Below are positions 25,657 through 35,579 of a DNA stretch of 64,000 nt, in pieces. The stretch spans positions 334,501 through 398,500 of the forward strand of contig NZ_CP085876.1 of assembly GCF_013284245.2 (NCBI RefSeq). Direction: 5' to 3'. Made by a program: the position numbers and the translations under genes. The notes under the pieces are model-generated. The model did no database searches. It was given only the letters and a program-made list of their open reading frames with translations, and was not told the DNA's origin. Every line of letters begins with the position of its first letter. The stretch's first letter is position 1. Origin of the DNA: Brevibacillus sp. DP1.3A. Its GTDB lineage: Bacteria; Bacillota; Bacilli; Brevibacillales; Brevibacillaceae.

Positions 25657-25868
25657 GAGAAGAAAAAGCACAGGGCTCGCAGACCTTGACAACGCCTACC
25701 CAGTCGGAACTTAAAAAAGGGGACCACGCTTGTCGAACACTTCTCCCTTGAGAACCTTCCGCCCGTAGGGTGGCTTTGGCTCGACGGTCCCCTTTTTTAA
25801 GTGGAGACGGACAGTGAATCACCCTTGCGGGCGTGTCAGAGTCGAAGAGAACTGTGCTTTTTCTTCTC
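25657..25868. repeat. 212-bp nested palindromic element
   Basis: The outer arms GAGAAGAAAAAGCACAG (25657-25673) and 25852-25868 are perfectly complementary over 17 bases. A second perfect 17-bp pair, ACTTAAAAAAGGGGACC (25709-25725) with 25786-25802, lies inside. The stretches between the arms are partly complementary too (CGCCCGTAGGG at 25760 with CCCTTGCGGGCG at 25823), so the whole element can fold into a long branched hairpin. It contains no credible gene and occupies most of the 398-base gap before recQ. Confidence 0.78.
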
Positions 25869-25980
25869 CTCCACAATGTTGACTCAAACAAACCAGTCCC
25901 CCCTTGTTTTGTCCCAATCCCTTTGTTTACACTAATAGAGACCCATTGAAAATTCCTGTCGAAAGAGAAGGTGATTCTCT

Positions 25981-27756
25981 TTGTTAGATAAAGCGCAAGA
26001 GATTTTACGAAAGTACTTTGGCTACGAATCATTTCGTGAAGGCCAGAAGAAAATCATCACGAGCCTGTTAGCTGGACATGACACCGTAGGCATCATGCCC
26101 ACAGGTGGCGGGAAATCCATCTGTTATCAAGTCCCAGCGATGCTCCAGGACGGCGTAACCATCGTGATCTCCCCACTCATCTCGCTGATGAAGGATCAGG
26201 TCGACGTGCTGGTCAGCATGGGCATTCCCGCCACCCAAATTAACAGCTCACTGGATTATAGTGAGGTTCGCGACCGACTGCGTATGGCGGCTCGAGGAGA
26301 GTACAAGCTGTTGTATATCGCTCCAGAGCGTTTGGAATCCGAGGCGTTCCAAAACCTGATTCAGGATGTACCGATTTCGTTTATAGCAGTGGACGAAGCG
26401 CATTGCGTCTCGCAGTGGGGACACGATTTCCGTCCGAGCTATTTGGCGATTGCCCGTTTTCTTCGATCCTTGCCACAGCGCCCGCTCGTCGCAGCCTTGA
26501 CGGCGACAGCGACTCCGGAGGTAACAGAGGACATCAAGCTACAGCTAGAATTACAGGACGAGCGCCTTTTTATCACAGGCTTTGGCAGAGACAATCTCAT
26601 CTTGTCTGTACGCAAGGGGGAGAACCGTCGAGAATTCATTCAGGCGTACTTGCGTGCGAATAAGCAGCAGGCGGGCATTATTTATGCGGCAACGAGAAAA
26701 GACGTGGACGCCTTGCATGCAGACTTGGACAAGCGTGGCTTTGCTGTGACCAAATACCATGCAGGACTGACGGAAGAGGAGCGTGCGGCCAACCAGGAGG
26801 CATTTCTGTACGATGATGTCCGGACGATGATCGCGACCAACGCATTTGGTATGGGCATCGACAAGTCCAATGTGCGCTACGTCATTCATTACAACATGCC
26901 GAAAAACCTAGAGGCGTATTACCAAGAAGCAGGCCGTGCGGGACGCGATGGGGAGCCAAGTGAGTGTATTCTACTGTTTCAGCCACAGGATATCCAGACG
27001 CAAACGTTTTTCATCGAGCAGAATCAACTGCTGGACGAGCGCAAGGAGCTTGAGTACAAAAAGCTGTACGCGATGATCGACTATTGCCGGACGCCGCGCT
27101 GCTTGCAGCAAAACATCGTGCAATACTTCGGCGAAACAGATGCTGTCACGTGCGGGCGCTGTGGGAACTGCACCGATGAGACCGAGCTGTCCGATATTAC
27201 GCTCGAAGCGCAGAAGATTTTCTCCTGCGTCAAACGTATGAGAGAGCGCTTCGGTGCCGCACTCGTCGCGCAGGTACTCAAAGGCTCCAAGAATAAAAAG
27301 GTCACCCAGTTTTCCTTCGACGAGTTGCCTACGTATGGTTTGATGAAGGAATACAAGGAAAAAGAGATCGCAGACTTGATCCAGCTCCTCATTGCCGAAG
27401 GCTATTTGCAAGTGACGGAGAGCCAATATCCAATCGTAAAGCTGGGGGAGCGGGCATTGCCTGTTCTGAGGGGCGAAGCGCGCGTCGTGCAAAAAATCTC
27501 GATACGTCCTGTACAGCTAACAGAGGATGACGAGTTGTTCGAGCATCTACGTGCATTGCGCAAGGAAATCTCGACGCGACAAAAAGTACCGCCGTACGTG
27601 ATTTTCCCAGACAGTACCTTGAAGGAAATGAGCAGTGTTTGTCCGACTGACAAACAGGCCATGCTCCAGATCAAAGGAGTAGGCGAGGCGAAATTCGAGA
27701 AATACGGAGAACTCTTTTTGGAGTGTTTGCAGAATTATGCAGCGATCAAGTCGTGA
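25981..27756 (+). CDS. recQ: ATP-dependent DNA helicase RecQ
   Basis: A 591-residue 3'-5' DNA helicase for recombination and replication-fork repair. Walker A is in MPTGGGKS (39-46), the DEAH box at 138-141 ([19 protein letters not shown]), motif VI in [12 protein letters not shown], then the zinc-binding cysteines (CRTPRC and CGRCGNC), a winged helix and a C-terminal HRDC domain (about 515-590). The start is TTG at 25981, 8 bases after AGAAGGTGA. Terminator stem overlaps the stop codon. Confidence 0.96.
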   Translation: MLDKAQEILRKYFGYESFREGQKKIITSLLAGHDTVGIMPTGGGKSICYQVPAMLQDGVTIVISPLISLMKDQVDVLVSMGIPATQINSSLDYSEVRDRLRMAARGEYKLLYIAPERLESEAFQNLIQDVPISFIAVDEAHCVSQWGHDFRPSYLAIARFLRSLPQRPLVAALTATATPEVTEDIKLQLELQDERLFITGFGRDNLILSVRKGENRREFIQAYLRANKQQAGIIYAATRKDVDALHADLDKRGFAVTKYHAGLTEEERAANQEAFLYDDVRTMIATNAFGMGIDKSNVRYVIHYNMPKNLEAYYQEAGRAGRDGEPSECILLFQPQDIQTQTFFIEQNQLLDERKELEYKKLYAMIDYCRTPRCLQQNIVQYFGETDAVTCGRCGNCTDETELSDITLEAQKIFSCVKRMRERFGAALVAQVLKGSKNKKVTQFSFDELPTYGLMKEYKEKEIADLIQLLIAEGYLQVTESQYPIVKLGERALPVLRGEARVVQKISIRPVQLTEDDELFEHLRALRKEISTRQKVPPYVIFPDSTLKEMSSVCPTDKQAMLQIKGVGEAKFEKYGELFLECLQNYAAIKS

Positions 27757-27777
27757 CATTTACGTCACGGCTTTTTT
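27752..27777 (+). terminator. Terminator of recQ
   Basis: CGTGAC (27752-27757) and GTCACG (27764-27769) pair and are followed by GCTTTTTT; the stem includes the stop codon. Confidence 0.85.
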
Positions 27778-27909
27778 GCTATTTTTCCTTCCATATGCCT
27801 GCTATAGTTAGATAGCAACCCAGAATTTTCATACAAAATAGAACAGGAGGACAATTAGAGCAACACCATCGAGGGGCATTGACAGATTAAGAGAGACAGA
27901 GGGGAAAAC

Positions 27910-29898
27910 ATGAAAAAACTAGCGAAGGGCTTATTAAGTGTAGCACTTACATCCATGGTGTTAGGCAGTGCGATGATGGGGATCGCCGCACCGGTAAAGG
28001 CCGCAGAAACGCCTACCAAAATTACGTTGCTGGGTACATCTGACATTCACGGACGATTCATGCCGTGGGATTATGCTCTGGATGGCCCGAATCCAAATGG
28101 CAGCATGACGCAGTTGTTCACGATGATTAAAGAGATTCGCAAAGAAAATCCGAACACCGTATTGCTGGATGCAGGCGATTCGATCCAAGACAACTCGGCA
28201 GAGCTTTTTAACGACCAACCGCAGTCTCCTATCATGGTCGCTATGAACGAAATGAACTATGACGCGTGGGCTTTTGGCAATCATGAATTTAATTTTGGAC
28301 TCGATGTTTTGGACAAGGTCAGCAGCCAATACAAAGGCTCTGTTTTGGCAGGGAACATTTACAAGGAAAATGGCGAGCGCTTCTTGCCTGCGTACACGAT
28401 CATTGAGCGTGCTGGTGTAAAAATCGGCGTCATTGGGATGAACACGCCGATGATTACTGATTTCGAAAAAGGGACCGATCATCTGGATGGCCTCGTGATC
28501 AAAAACCCGGTAGAAGAAACCAAGAAAGCCGTAAAAGAGCTGGAAGGCAAAGTAGACGTCATGATCGGTCTCATGCACATGGGCATCGAGAATGAAAACG
28601 GAATTCCGGGGACGGGTGTAGCAGATATCGCAAACGCCGTTCCAGAGCTGACTGCGATTTTTGCAGGTCACATGCACAAGCTCGTGAAAAAGGAAGAGAT
28701 CAACGGCGTCCTGATCACAGAGCCGGACAAATACGGTACGCATCTTTCTCGCATTGACCTGACTTTCGAAAAGAAAGACGGCAAGGTCGTGCTGACTAAC
28801 AAGGAAGCGACTGCGGTCCCTGTAAAAGGCGCAGATGGCACACCAGCGGTATCCGATGCAGCGTTGGAGACCAAGCTCCAGCCTTTTCATGATTTCGCGC
28901 GTGCAGATGCCAACATCGTCGTAGCAGAGCTCAAAGGCATGAACCTGGTACCGAAAAACGAGGTCGAGGGCATCCCGACGGTACAAATTCAGGAGACGCC
29001 GCTATCCGACTTTTTCCATGAAGTGATGCTCTACTATAGCAAAGCAGACGTGGTTGCTCACCAGATCGACAACGACAAAGCAAAGCTGGACGTAGGTCCG
29101 ATCAAGAAAAAGGATATCGCCTACAACTACCAATACGCGGGTGGCGAGATTACCGTTTACAAAGTAACCGGAAAAGACTTGAAGGACTACATGGAATGGG
29201 CTGTGGGCTACTTCAATTCCACGCGCCCTGGTGATGTGACAGTTAGCTTTGATCCAAAACGCCGCGCTTCCAAATACAGCACCAACGATTTCTTCGGTGG
29301 CGTGAAATACGAAATCGACCTGACCAAGCCATACGGCAGCCGCATCACGAACCTGCGCAAGCTCGATGAGAAACCGATCAAGGCTGAAGATACCTTGAAG
29401 CTCGGAATGAACTCATACCGGATGGAAGCTTTGCAGGCAAAAGGTGGCGCGTTGGAAGGACGCAAGTTCGAACAGCTGTGGTCTTCCAAAGACAACAGTG
29501 CGTTTGGTGAAACGGGTGGAACGATCCGCAACCGTGCTATTGCGTACCTGAAAGAAGTGAAAAAGGGCGTTTACGAGCCAAAAGTACAAAACAACTGGAA
29601 GATTACAGGTGTGGACACCACTGCACCTGAACGCAAGGACGTAGTAGAGCTGATCAATGCAGGCATTCTGAGCGCTCCGAAAACGGCAGATGGCAAATAC
29701 ACCAATATCGCTTCCATCAACATCAAGGACGCGGTAACCAAAGAAGAAATCACCGAGCTATCTGCAAAAGCAAAAGTCGATGCAGCGAAGCTCGCGACAA
29801 TCAAAACAAAAGGTGAATTTTATCATCAGCTGAACGAAGCGAGAAAGGCTGCGGAAAAATCGGTCACACCGACAACCAAAACGCAGCAAAAGAAATAA
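27910..29898 (+). CDS. Secreted 5'-nucleotidase/2',3'-cyclic phosphodiesterase (UshA/YfkN type)
   Basis: A 662-residue exported metallophosphoesterase. After a signal peptide (cleavage near VKA-AE, residue about 32) come the dinuclear-metal motifs DIHG, GDSIQDN, GNHEFNFG and GHMH, then the 5'-nucleotidase C-terminal substrate domain (about 330-520, with the NDFFGGVKYEIDL region) and a long Lys/Ala-rich tail. Such enzymes release phosphate and nucleosides from extracellular nucleotides, which fits with the nucleoside-salvage operon elsewhere in the window. It lacks an LPXTG anchor. GAGGGG precedes the ATG. Confidence 0.9.
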   Translation: MKKLAKGLLSVALTSMVLGSAMMGIAAPVKAAETPTKITLLGTSDIHGRFMPWDYALDGPNPNGSMTQLFTMIKEIRKENPNTVLLDAGDSIQDNSAELFNDQPQSPIMVAMNEMNYDAWAFGNHEFNFGLDVLDKVSSQYKGSVLAGNIYKENGERFLPAYTIIERAGVKIGVIGMNTPMITDFEKGTDHLDGLVIKNPVEETKKAVKELEGKVDVMIGLMHMGIENENGIPGTGVADIANAVPELTAIFAGHMHKLVKKEEINGVLITEPDKYGTHLSRIDLTFEKKDGKVVLTNKEATAVPVKGADGTPAVSDAALETKLQPFHDFARADANIVVAELKGMNLVPKNEVEGIPTVQIQETPLSDFFHEVMLYYSKADVVAHQIDNDKAKLDVGPIKKKDIAYNYQYAGGEITVYKVTGKDLKDYMEWAVGYFNSTRPGDVTVSFDPKRRASKYSTNDFFGGVKYEIDLTKPYGSRITNLRKLDEKPIKAEDTLKLGMNSYRMEALQAKGGALEGRKFEQLWSSKDNSAFGETGGTIRNRAIAYLKEVKKGVYEPKVQNNWKITGVDTTAPERKDVVELINAGILSAPKTADGKYTNIASINIKDAVTKEEITELSAKAKVDAAKLATIKTKGEFYHQLNEARKAAEKSVTPTTKTQQKK

Positions 29899-29914
29899 CA
29901 GAGATGAACGCAAG

Positions 29915-29944
29915 AAAGCCGTGACGCGAGTAGTCACGGCTTTT
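29915..29944 (+). terminator. Terminator after the 5'-nucleotidase gene
   Basis: AAAGCCGTGAC pairs with GTCACGGCTTTT, arms at 29915-29925 and 29933-29944. Confidence 0.88.
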
Positions 29945-29967
29945 ACTTTTTCTATGACGCCAATCTG

Positions 29968-31158
29968 TCAACGAACGATTCTTCTGCGATACTTCACCAA
30001 GTACACCAGGAACCCGAGCAACAGCAACCCTTGACCAACAATCGCACCAGAGACGGAGATGCCGATATAGGTGATCAGGTAGTAAATGCCGGAGCCTACT
30101 GCCATTAGCAGATTCTCGATGAAGTTCTGAATCGCAATCGTTTTCCCGGAACCAACCATCCGCTTGCCTTCGTCCTGCAAGACGGTATTCATCGGGATAA
30201 TGAACACGCCTCCCATGAACCCGACGAGAAGCAATAGACTGATGGCAACAAAGGTGATGTTCGTCCAAGGGAATAGCACGATGATGAGAAACATTCCGAA
30301 TCCGTATGTCAGCGATCGAGTGAAATGAGACAATGGAATGAGCTTGGGAGCCAGAAAAGCTCCGGCGATAATTCCGATGGATGTCGTTGCGAGAATCAGC
30401 GATACAGAGAAGCTTTCCGGGTTAATCCCAAGCGCGAGGGGAATCCAGGCCAGAACGGCCACACGCAGGACAGCAGAGGACATCCAGAATGCTCCGGTTC
30501 CAATCAGGGCAAAGCTCGTTTCCGGGCGATTCATCAAGTGCTGGAAGTCGATGAAAAAGCGTCGTGCTTCAGCTCCATAGCGAATCGATGCATTCCCTCT
30601 CATACGCGGAATGAAGAAAGTCATACCGAGCGACAGCAGATAGATCAGCAGACAAATTCCTGACGAGATAAGCGGCGCTGTCATGTTCGCGATGGCTCCA
30701 CCACCACCGATTCCTGTCAAAATCGCAAAGATCGTATAGGCTTCGATGCGTGCATTCGCATGAAACAGTTCATCTTCATTTCGAGTCAGCTCCGGCAAGA
30801 TTCCATACTTGGCCGGAGAATACACGACCGCTCCGACTCCTACTGTGAAGTAACACAACATCAGCATCAAGATGCTCGACTGGTCAATGAAAAACAGCAG
30901 GACGACACCAAGCGCTTTAATCAGGTTGCCGATCACCAGCACGATAGATTTGGCGTGCTTGTCGGCAAAAGGCCCAACCAGTGGAGCGAGAAAAACGTAG
31001 GGGAGAAAGAATGAAATCGATACGAGTGCAAGCATCGCGGGAGAAAAACCGTTCTCCCGCAGCAGATTCGCGATGACAAACAAAATCATGTTGTCGGCAA
31101 AGGCCGATAGAAATTGAGTGAAGTACAGGGCTTGTAGTGGTTTTAATCGTATGTTCAC
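29968..31158 (-). CDS. lplT: Lysophospholipid transporter LplT
   Basis: A 396-residue major-facilitator protein with about twelve transmembrane segments. It matches LplT of enterobacteria at several marked sites: QFLSAFADNMILF near the start, GVGAVVYSPAKYGIL, TGAFWMSSAVLRVAVLAWIPLALGI and the PMNTVLQDEGKRMVGSGKTIAIQN region. LplT flips lysophospholipids inward for re-acylation by Aas. The GTG start lies 1 base beyond the aas stop codon with GGAGG upstream, so the pair is one operon with aas first. Confidence 0.9.
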   Translation of the reverse strand: MNIRLKPLQALYFTQFLSAFADNMILFVIANLLRENGFSPAMLALVSISFFLPYVFLAPLVGPFADKHAKSIVLVIGNLIKALGVVLLFFIDQSSILMLMLCYFTVGVGAVVYSPAKYGILPELTRNEDELFHANARIEAYTIFAILTGIGGGGAIANMTAPLISSGICLLIYLLSLGMTFFIPRMRGNASIRYGAEARRFFIDFQHLMNRPETSFALIGTGAFWMSSAVLRVAVLAWIPLALGINPESFSVSLILATTSIGIIAGAFLAPKLIPLSHFTRSLTYGFGMFLIIVLFPWTNITFVAISLLLLVGFMGGVFIIPMNTVLQDEGKRMVGSGKTIAIQNFIENLLMAVGSGIYYLITYIGISVSGAIVGQGLLLLGFLVYLVKYRRRIVR

Positions 31159-31159
31159 A

Positions 31160-33268
31160 TCATTTTCCTCCCGTTTCGACCAGCTGTTTCAGACTGACGT
31201 AATCCGTTTTGCCGCTACCGAGAAGTGGTAGAGCCTTGATGACTTGCATCGTACCTGGGATGAGCAATGGCGAGTATTGTTTTTCCGTCAAATACGCGCG
31301 CAATTGGCTCAGTTGAACCGATTCATCTGTGGTAAATAGCAGGACACGCTCCCCTTTTCGCGCATCATTCACTGTGATCGCAGCAAAACCGGAGTGTCCG
31401 AAGCATTGCATAGCCAGTTCTTCAACCAGATTGAGCGAAACCATCTCGCCGCCGATTTTGGCGAAGCGCTTCAGACGGGATTGGATGCTGAGAAAGCCGT
31501 CCTTGTCAGCTGTAACCAAATCACCTGTGTGGTACCATTCCTCAGCGGGAACAAAGCCTTTTCCGTGAATCATATAACCCTTCATGACGTTTGGACCCTT
31601 CACCAAAAGCTCTCCGCCAGCCTCGATTCCTTCTACTGCTTCCAGCTTGACGGACATTCCTGGCATCAAACGCCCAACGGTTCCTGGTTTGTTAGCCAGC
31701 GGCGTGTTGAGTGACAGGATCGGTGCTGTTTCCGTTGCCCCATAGCCTTCAAAAATCCGTACACCGAACTTTTCCATCCACAGCTTGCGCACATCGTCCT
31801 TCAGTTTTTCTGCTCCTGCAAATACGTAGCGCAGGGAGTAGAAGTTGTAAGGGTGGGCCATACGCCCGTAACCAGCCATAAAGGTTGAGGTTCCGAAGAG
31901 GATCGTTGCGTTTTGATCGTAGACCAATTCCGAAATCGCCTTGTAATGCAACGGACTTGGGTACAGATAGACTGGAATTCCTTTGACGACTGGCACAAGC
32001 GTTCCTACGGTTAGTCCGAAGCTGTGGAACATCGGCAGTGCATTGAAAAACTTGTCGCGACTCGTGATATCGATCACGCTGGTCACTTGTTGAATATTCG
32101 CGTACAGATTCGTATGCGTCAGGATGACACCTTTTGGCTTGCTCTCACTGCCAGAGGTGAAGAGGATCAGCTCGTTCTTAGCCGCTGAAGCTTTTTTCTT
32201 CCGCAAATAAGAGAAGAGTGCGGACACTTTGTCAAAAGCAGTCGCGGATGCTTTCAAATCCTCAAGATAAATAATTTTCATGCTCGGTGAAAGACCTGCG
32301 ATGATGTGCTCCAGCTTCCCTTTTTCAATGAATACACGCGAGGTCAGGATCGTATCGATATGAGCAGTCTCACAGCAATCCAGTAGCGAACGAATGCCAA
32401 GTGAAAAGTTCAGGATGGCTGGAGTGGCACCGATGCGGAACAACGATAGTAACGTTACGAGATGACCTACTGAATTGGGAAGGAATATACCGACAACCGG
32501 TTTTCCCAAGAGCATTGGCTGCAATTTGTTGCCGAGTAAGTAGCTACCGATTAACAAGGTCTTGTAGTCGATCGCTGACGTCAGATCTTTGGCGATTTCC
32601 ATTTTTGCACCATTCAGGCGAGCTGCTTCGAGAACTTCATCAAACAGATTCACGTTTTGCTTCATCCGGCTCTCGAACAAGCCTTCTTGGAGAATACGCA
32701 GAATACGATCATTGGCCGTGGCTTTTTGTTCGCGCATCGATAGGTTTTGATCGCGCTCGATGGTGAACGGAGTGCCTACTGTCATGGTTACATCAGGGAA
32801 GCAGGAGAGCTTCAGCTTTCCTTTCAAATACGAGAAGATCGAACGTTCCAGGCCTTTAATGATGATCGGGTAAACCGTTACACCAGTTCGCAGAGCGAGA
32901 TAGCCGACACCGCTGTAGATTTTCATGATGCCGCCCGTCGTCGTGATCCGACCTTCTGGAAAAATCACCAGCGTCTGTCCGTTGCGGAGGACGCGGAGCA
33001 TGTGGCGGATGGAGTACGGGTTGAGCGGATCGATTGCGATATGCTTGCGGAAGCGGAGGAAAAACGCAAACCGCTTGGCGATCTCCGTGTTGACGACAAA
33101 GGTCGCTTCTTTTGGCAAGCAAAAGGATAGGAGTACCGCATCTAGCAAGGAGATGTGATTGGGAGTGATAAGAGATGGCTTCGACAAGTCGATTTTGGAG
33201 AGTCCAAGCACACGAGGACGGAACCATAACATCAATAACGTTTTTAAGAAAGAATAAATAAGGGCCAT
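31160..33268 (-). CDS. aas: Bifunctional acyl-ACP synthetase/lysophospholipid acyltransferase Aas
   Basis: A 702-residue membrane-associated protein with an N-terminal PlsC acyltransferase domain (NHISLLD, the HX4D motif, and FPEGRIT) and a C-terminal AMP-forming acyl-ACP synthetase (LFTSGSESKPKGV P-loop, GYGATETAP, YHTGDL, and a final catalytic lysine region GSGKTDY). It re-acylates lysophospholipids delivered by LplT. ATG 33268 has AAAGGTG upstream; an in-frame start at 33328 would fall in the repeat element. The two domains and the LplT neighbour reproduce the E. coli system, which is unusual in a Gram-positive. Confidence 0.92.
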   Translation of the reverse strand: MALIYSFLKTLLMLWFRPRVLGLSKIDLSKPSLITPNHISLLDAVLLSFCLPKEATFVVNTEIAKRFAFFLRFRKHIAIDPLNPYSIRHMLRVLRNGQTLVIFPEGRITTTGGIMKIYSGVGYLALRTGVTVYPIIIKGLERSIFSYLKGKLKLSCFPDVTMTVGTPFTIERDQNLSMREQKATANDRILRILQEGLFESRMKQNVNLFDEVLEAARLNGAKMEIAKDLTSAIDYKTLLIGSYLLGNKLQPMLLGKPVVGIFLPNSVGHLVTLLSLFRIGATPAILNFSLGIRSLLDCCETAHIDTILTSRVFIEKGKLEHIIAGLSPSMKIIYLEDLKASATAFDKVSALFSYLRKKKASAAKNELILFTSGSESKPKGVILTHTNLYANIQQVTSVIDITSRDKFFNALPMFHSFGLTVGTLVPVVKGIPVYLYPSPLHYKAISELVYDQNATILFGTSTFMAGYGRMAHPYNFYSLRYVFAGAEKLKDDVRKLWMEKFGVRIFEGYGATETAPILSLNTPLANKPGTVGRLMPGMSVKLEAVEGIEAGGELLVKGPNVMKGYMIHGKGFVPAEEWYHTGDLVTADKDGFLSIQSRLKRFAKIGGEMVSLNLVEELAMQCFGHSGFAAITVNDARKGERVLLFTTDESVQLSQLRAYLTEKQYSPLLIPGTMQVIKALPLLGSGKTDYVSLKQLVETGGK

Positions 33269-33303
33269 GTGGACCACACCTTTACAAGGGATAATTAGAG
33301 GTT

Positions 33304-33469
33304 GATCAAAAAGTCGACTTTTGATCATGAAGTAGTTTCGAAAGCTTATTCGGCATCGAAACTGGCGTTCACCTTCGAAGTCCGGTGCTCATGTAGGTCC
33401 CCTACACTCCGCTCCTCCTTCTTCAGCTTCTCGCCATTTTCTTGATGCTGAAAAGTCGACTTTTTGATC
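33304..33469. repeat. 166-bp palindromic element with 19-bp terminal inverted repeats
   Basis: GATCAAAAAGTCGACTTTT (33304-33322) is perfectly complementary to 33451-33469; each arm includes the self-complementary AAAAGTCGACTTTT. The next 15 bases on each side remain about 80% complementary, and GAAACTGGCG (about 33357) faces CGCCATTTTC (about 33431). An inner TGTAGG/CCTACA hairpin sits near the middle. No gene is visible. It lies just upstream of aas, so it may influence its promoter or act as the upstream gene's boundary. Confidence 0.75.
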
Positions 33470-33501
33470 TCACACTTTTAATTGTAAGGAGTGGAGCATG
33501 T

Positions 33502-33530
33502 AAAAAAAGTACCAACATTCATTGGTACCT
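33502..33530 (-). terminator. Terminator of the LuxR-type regulator gene
   Basis: GTACCAA (33509-33515) pairs with TTGGTAC (33522-33528); the A-run at 33502-33508 gives a U-run on the minus strand. Confidence 0.85.
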
Positions 33531-33541
33531 GGTAATAAGAC

Positions 33542-34180
33542 CTAGAATAGCTTTTTTTGGCTGGCTTTTGCGGCCGCTTCCTTGCTTGTTTTGACGCCCA
33601 TTTTTTTGAGGATTCGGTTGATGTGATTTTTGATCGTACGCTTCGTGATGTGGAGAGATTGTTCAATCTGCGTCTGCGTATGACCTTGGTGGATTAGTTG
33701 TAGGATGTCCCTTTCTGCGGGAGATAACAGCTTTTGATTTTCATCGTTTTTCAAACGCAAAAATTCGTTGCGAAGTGCCGCAGCTGCCGTAGGGTGAATG
33801 GCAGATTGGCTGTTGTGAGCAGCACGGATAGCGTCGGGAATTTCCTTGAAGCTCGATTTGCTGATGTAATTGACGGCACCGGCTGAGAAGGATTCCACGA
33901 TCACTGCCTCGTCTGTCAGAGAGGTGAGCATGATGATTTTACTGTCAGCTTGGAGTGCCATGAATTCGATTGCCGTTTCGATTCCGTCCAGATTGTTCTC
34001 GGTCAAGTTAATGTCCATTAAGACGACATCCGCTTTGGCAGGCAAAAAGCGCTCGATTGCTTCTGCTTTGAACCCGGCTTCCCCTACTACGGTGAGATCC
34101 GGTTCTTTGTTCAGGAAGTCAATGAGACCTTTGCGCCAGACGGGGTCGTCCTCTACTAAAAATACCCTGATTGGATTCAT
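33542..34180 (-). CDS. Response regulator, NarL/LuxR-type
   Basis: A 212-residue regulator with receiver domain (acidic pair VEDD at the start, phosphoacceptor Asp in VVLMDINL, Ser/Thr in MLTS, Lys in YISKSS) and a C-terminal LuxR-type helix-turn-helix (LSPAERDILQLIHQGHTQTQIEQSLHITKRTIKNHINRILKKMG, about residues 150-195). It follows its kinase gene by 19 bases. Targets are unknown; the chemoreceptor gene is divergent from the pair. Confidence 0.9.
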   Translation of the reverse strand: MNPIRVFLVEDDPVWRKGLIDFLNKEPDLTVVGEAGFKAEAIERFLPAKADVVLMDINLTENNLDGIETAIEFMALQADSKIIMLTSLTDEAVIVESFSAGAVNYISKSSFKEIPDAIRAAHNSQSAIHPTAAAALRNEFLRLKNDENQKLLSPAERDILQLIHQGHTQTQIEQSLHITKRTIKNHINRILKKMGVKTSKEAAAKASQKKLF

Positions 34181-34199
34181 GTTTGTGAGCGTCCTTTCG

Positions 34200-35579
34200 C
34201 TATTCAGAGTCGGTTATGATGACGCGCTTTTTCGGGAAGAACAGGAAAACGGTGGTTCCTTTGCCTTGCTCACTGTAGATTTCCAATTGGCCCTGATGCT
34301 TTTGCATGACGTTGTAGCAGTAAGAGAGCCCAAGACCAAAGTTTTGTCCTGTCCTTTTTGTCGAGAAAAAAGGATCGAGTACATGAGGCAGGTTCTCTTT
34401 GGTAATGCCTGTGCCTGTGTCCGCGACAGTGATGATGAGATGCTTGTAGGACAAAAATAGCTGAAGATGAAGCTTGCCGCCCGCCTTCATGGCTTCCAGC
34501 GCATTCATGCACAAGTTGGTGATGACTTCGCGCAGTTGTACTCCATCGCCATACAAGCGAAGTGTTTCGTCCAATTCACTAACGACTTCTACCTGTTGCT
34601 TCAGGATATAGGGCGTCAGATTTTGTGTGACTTGCCCGATAATTTGGCCGGGGTCACATGGTTCTTCGCGCAGCTCGACGTCCCGCAGCTGGTTTTGAAT
34701 CCGATTCATCATGTCCAGCATATGCTGCGAGGATTGCATCAGGACAAGCGCATCTTCTTTTAGAGACGGCTGGTTGGTTTCATCTGCATATGTCTCGATA
34801 CGGTCGGCATATAGCGAGATTTTGCCTACTTCATTTTTGATCGTATGGTTAATGATTTGGGCACCGGAAGTCAAGGCGCGCAAGGTACTGTCCAGACGTC
34901 TTTTTTCTACGCGGAGACGGACGCCAAGGAAGCCGTATTTCAAGCTGATGGCAACGATCAGGATAAACTGGATCGTGACCACGACCATGTTGTAGCGCCA
35001 AGCCTCGTAATCGTTCTGGATACGCATGATGTAGATGAAAATAAAGACGAAAAACAACGGAATGATGATGAGTACGTTCGTGAAAAAGCTGTTCTTTTTC
35101 ACGAGTGGGTCTTTTTCTCGCATGTACTGCACGACAAGCAGCGTACAGGAGAACAGAAAAAACGGAATCACCCATGCCACCATAATCCAGTAGTTAAAAA
35201 GCAGCTCGGGATAAACGGGTGTAATCCAAAGCATCCCAAGCGGCAGGATGAGAGCAGCGTATTGTATCGTCAGCTTTACTCTGCGAGACAAAAATTCAGT
35301 TGAGTGTACAGCAAACATGAGAAACGTGTAGGGCAAACCCACTTGGCAAACAAAAGAAGAGATGCGGCTTACCAATATCAGGGTGTTCGTGATCCCAGGC
35401 TTTGCGGCCAGGTAATCTGCAAAATAGGGCATGATCGTCTCGTCAATCACGCCTGAGATAAAGCCTCCAGCCCCAACAAAGGCAGTCGCACAAGCCCAGC
35501 GGATCGACGTTCGTTTCGGGTCTGTGAACAGTACGAACAGACCTAATGCCCATATGGTAAACAAGATGAAAACCATCAT
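34200..35579 (-). CDS. Membrane sensor histidine kinase with seven-helix N-terminal domain
   Basis: A 459-residue kinase. The first 215 residues contain about seven hydrophobic segments, like 7TM-type sensors. A non-standard phosphoacceptor region (INHTIKNEVGKISLYADRIE, about residues 248-268) replaces the usual SHELRTP box. The HATPase domain has N-box NLCMNALEAMKAGG, G1 DTGTGI and G2 GLGLSYCYNVMQKH. A TTG at 35600 is possible, but ATG 35579 is at a reasonable distance from AGGAGAT and starts the hydrophobic region. Signal unknown; the membrane-embedded domain suggests a lipid-soluble or membrane cue. Confidence 0.88.
   Translation of the reverse strand: MMVFILFTIWALGLFVLFTDPKRTSIRWACATAFVGAGGFISGVIDETIMPYFADYLAAKPGITNTLILVSRISSFVCQVGLPYTFLMFAVHSTEFLSRRVKLTIQYAALILPLGMLWITPVYPELLFNYWIMVAWVIPFFLFSCTLLVVQYMREKDPLVKKNSFFTNVLIIIPLFFVFIFIYIMRIQNDYEAWRYNMVVVTIQFILIVAISLKYGFLGVRLRVEKRRLDSTLRALTSGAQIINHTIKNEVGKISLYADRIETYADETNQPSLKEDALVLMQSSQHMLDMMNRIQNQLRDVELREEPCDPGQIIGQVTQNLTPYILKQQVEVVSELDETLRLYGDGVQLREVITNLCMNALEAMKAGGKLHLQLFLSYKHLIITVADTGTGITKENLPHVLDPFFSTKRTGQNFGLGLSYCYNVMQKHQGQLEIYSEQGKGTTVFLFFPKKRVIITDSE

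Noticed and set aside
25619-26032. A 137-codon minus-strand frame over the palindromic element and recQ start
   Set aside because: Runs through both inverted repeats and into recQ; no start signal.
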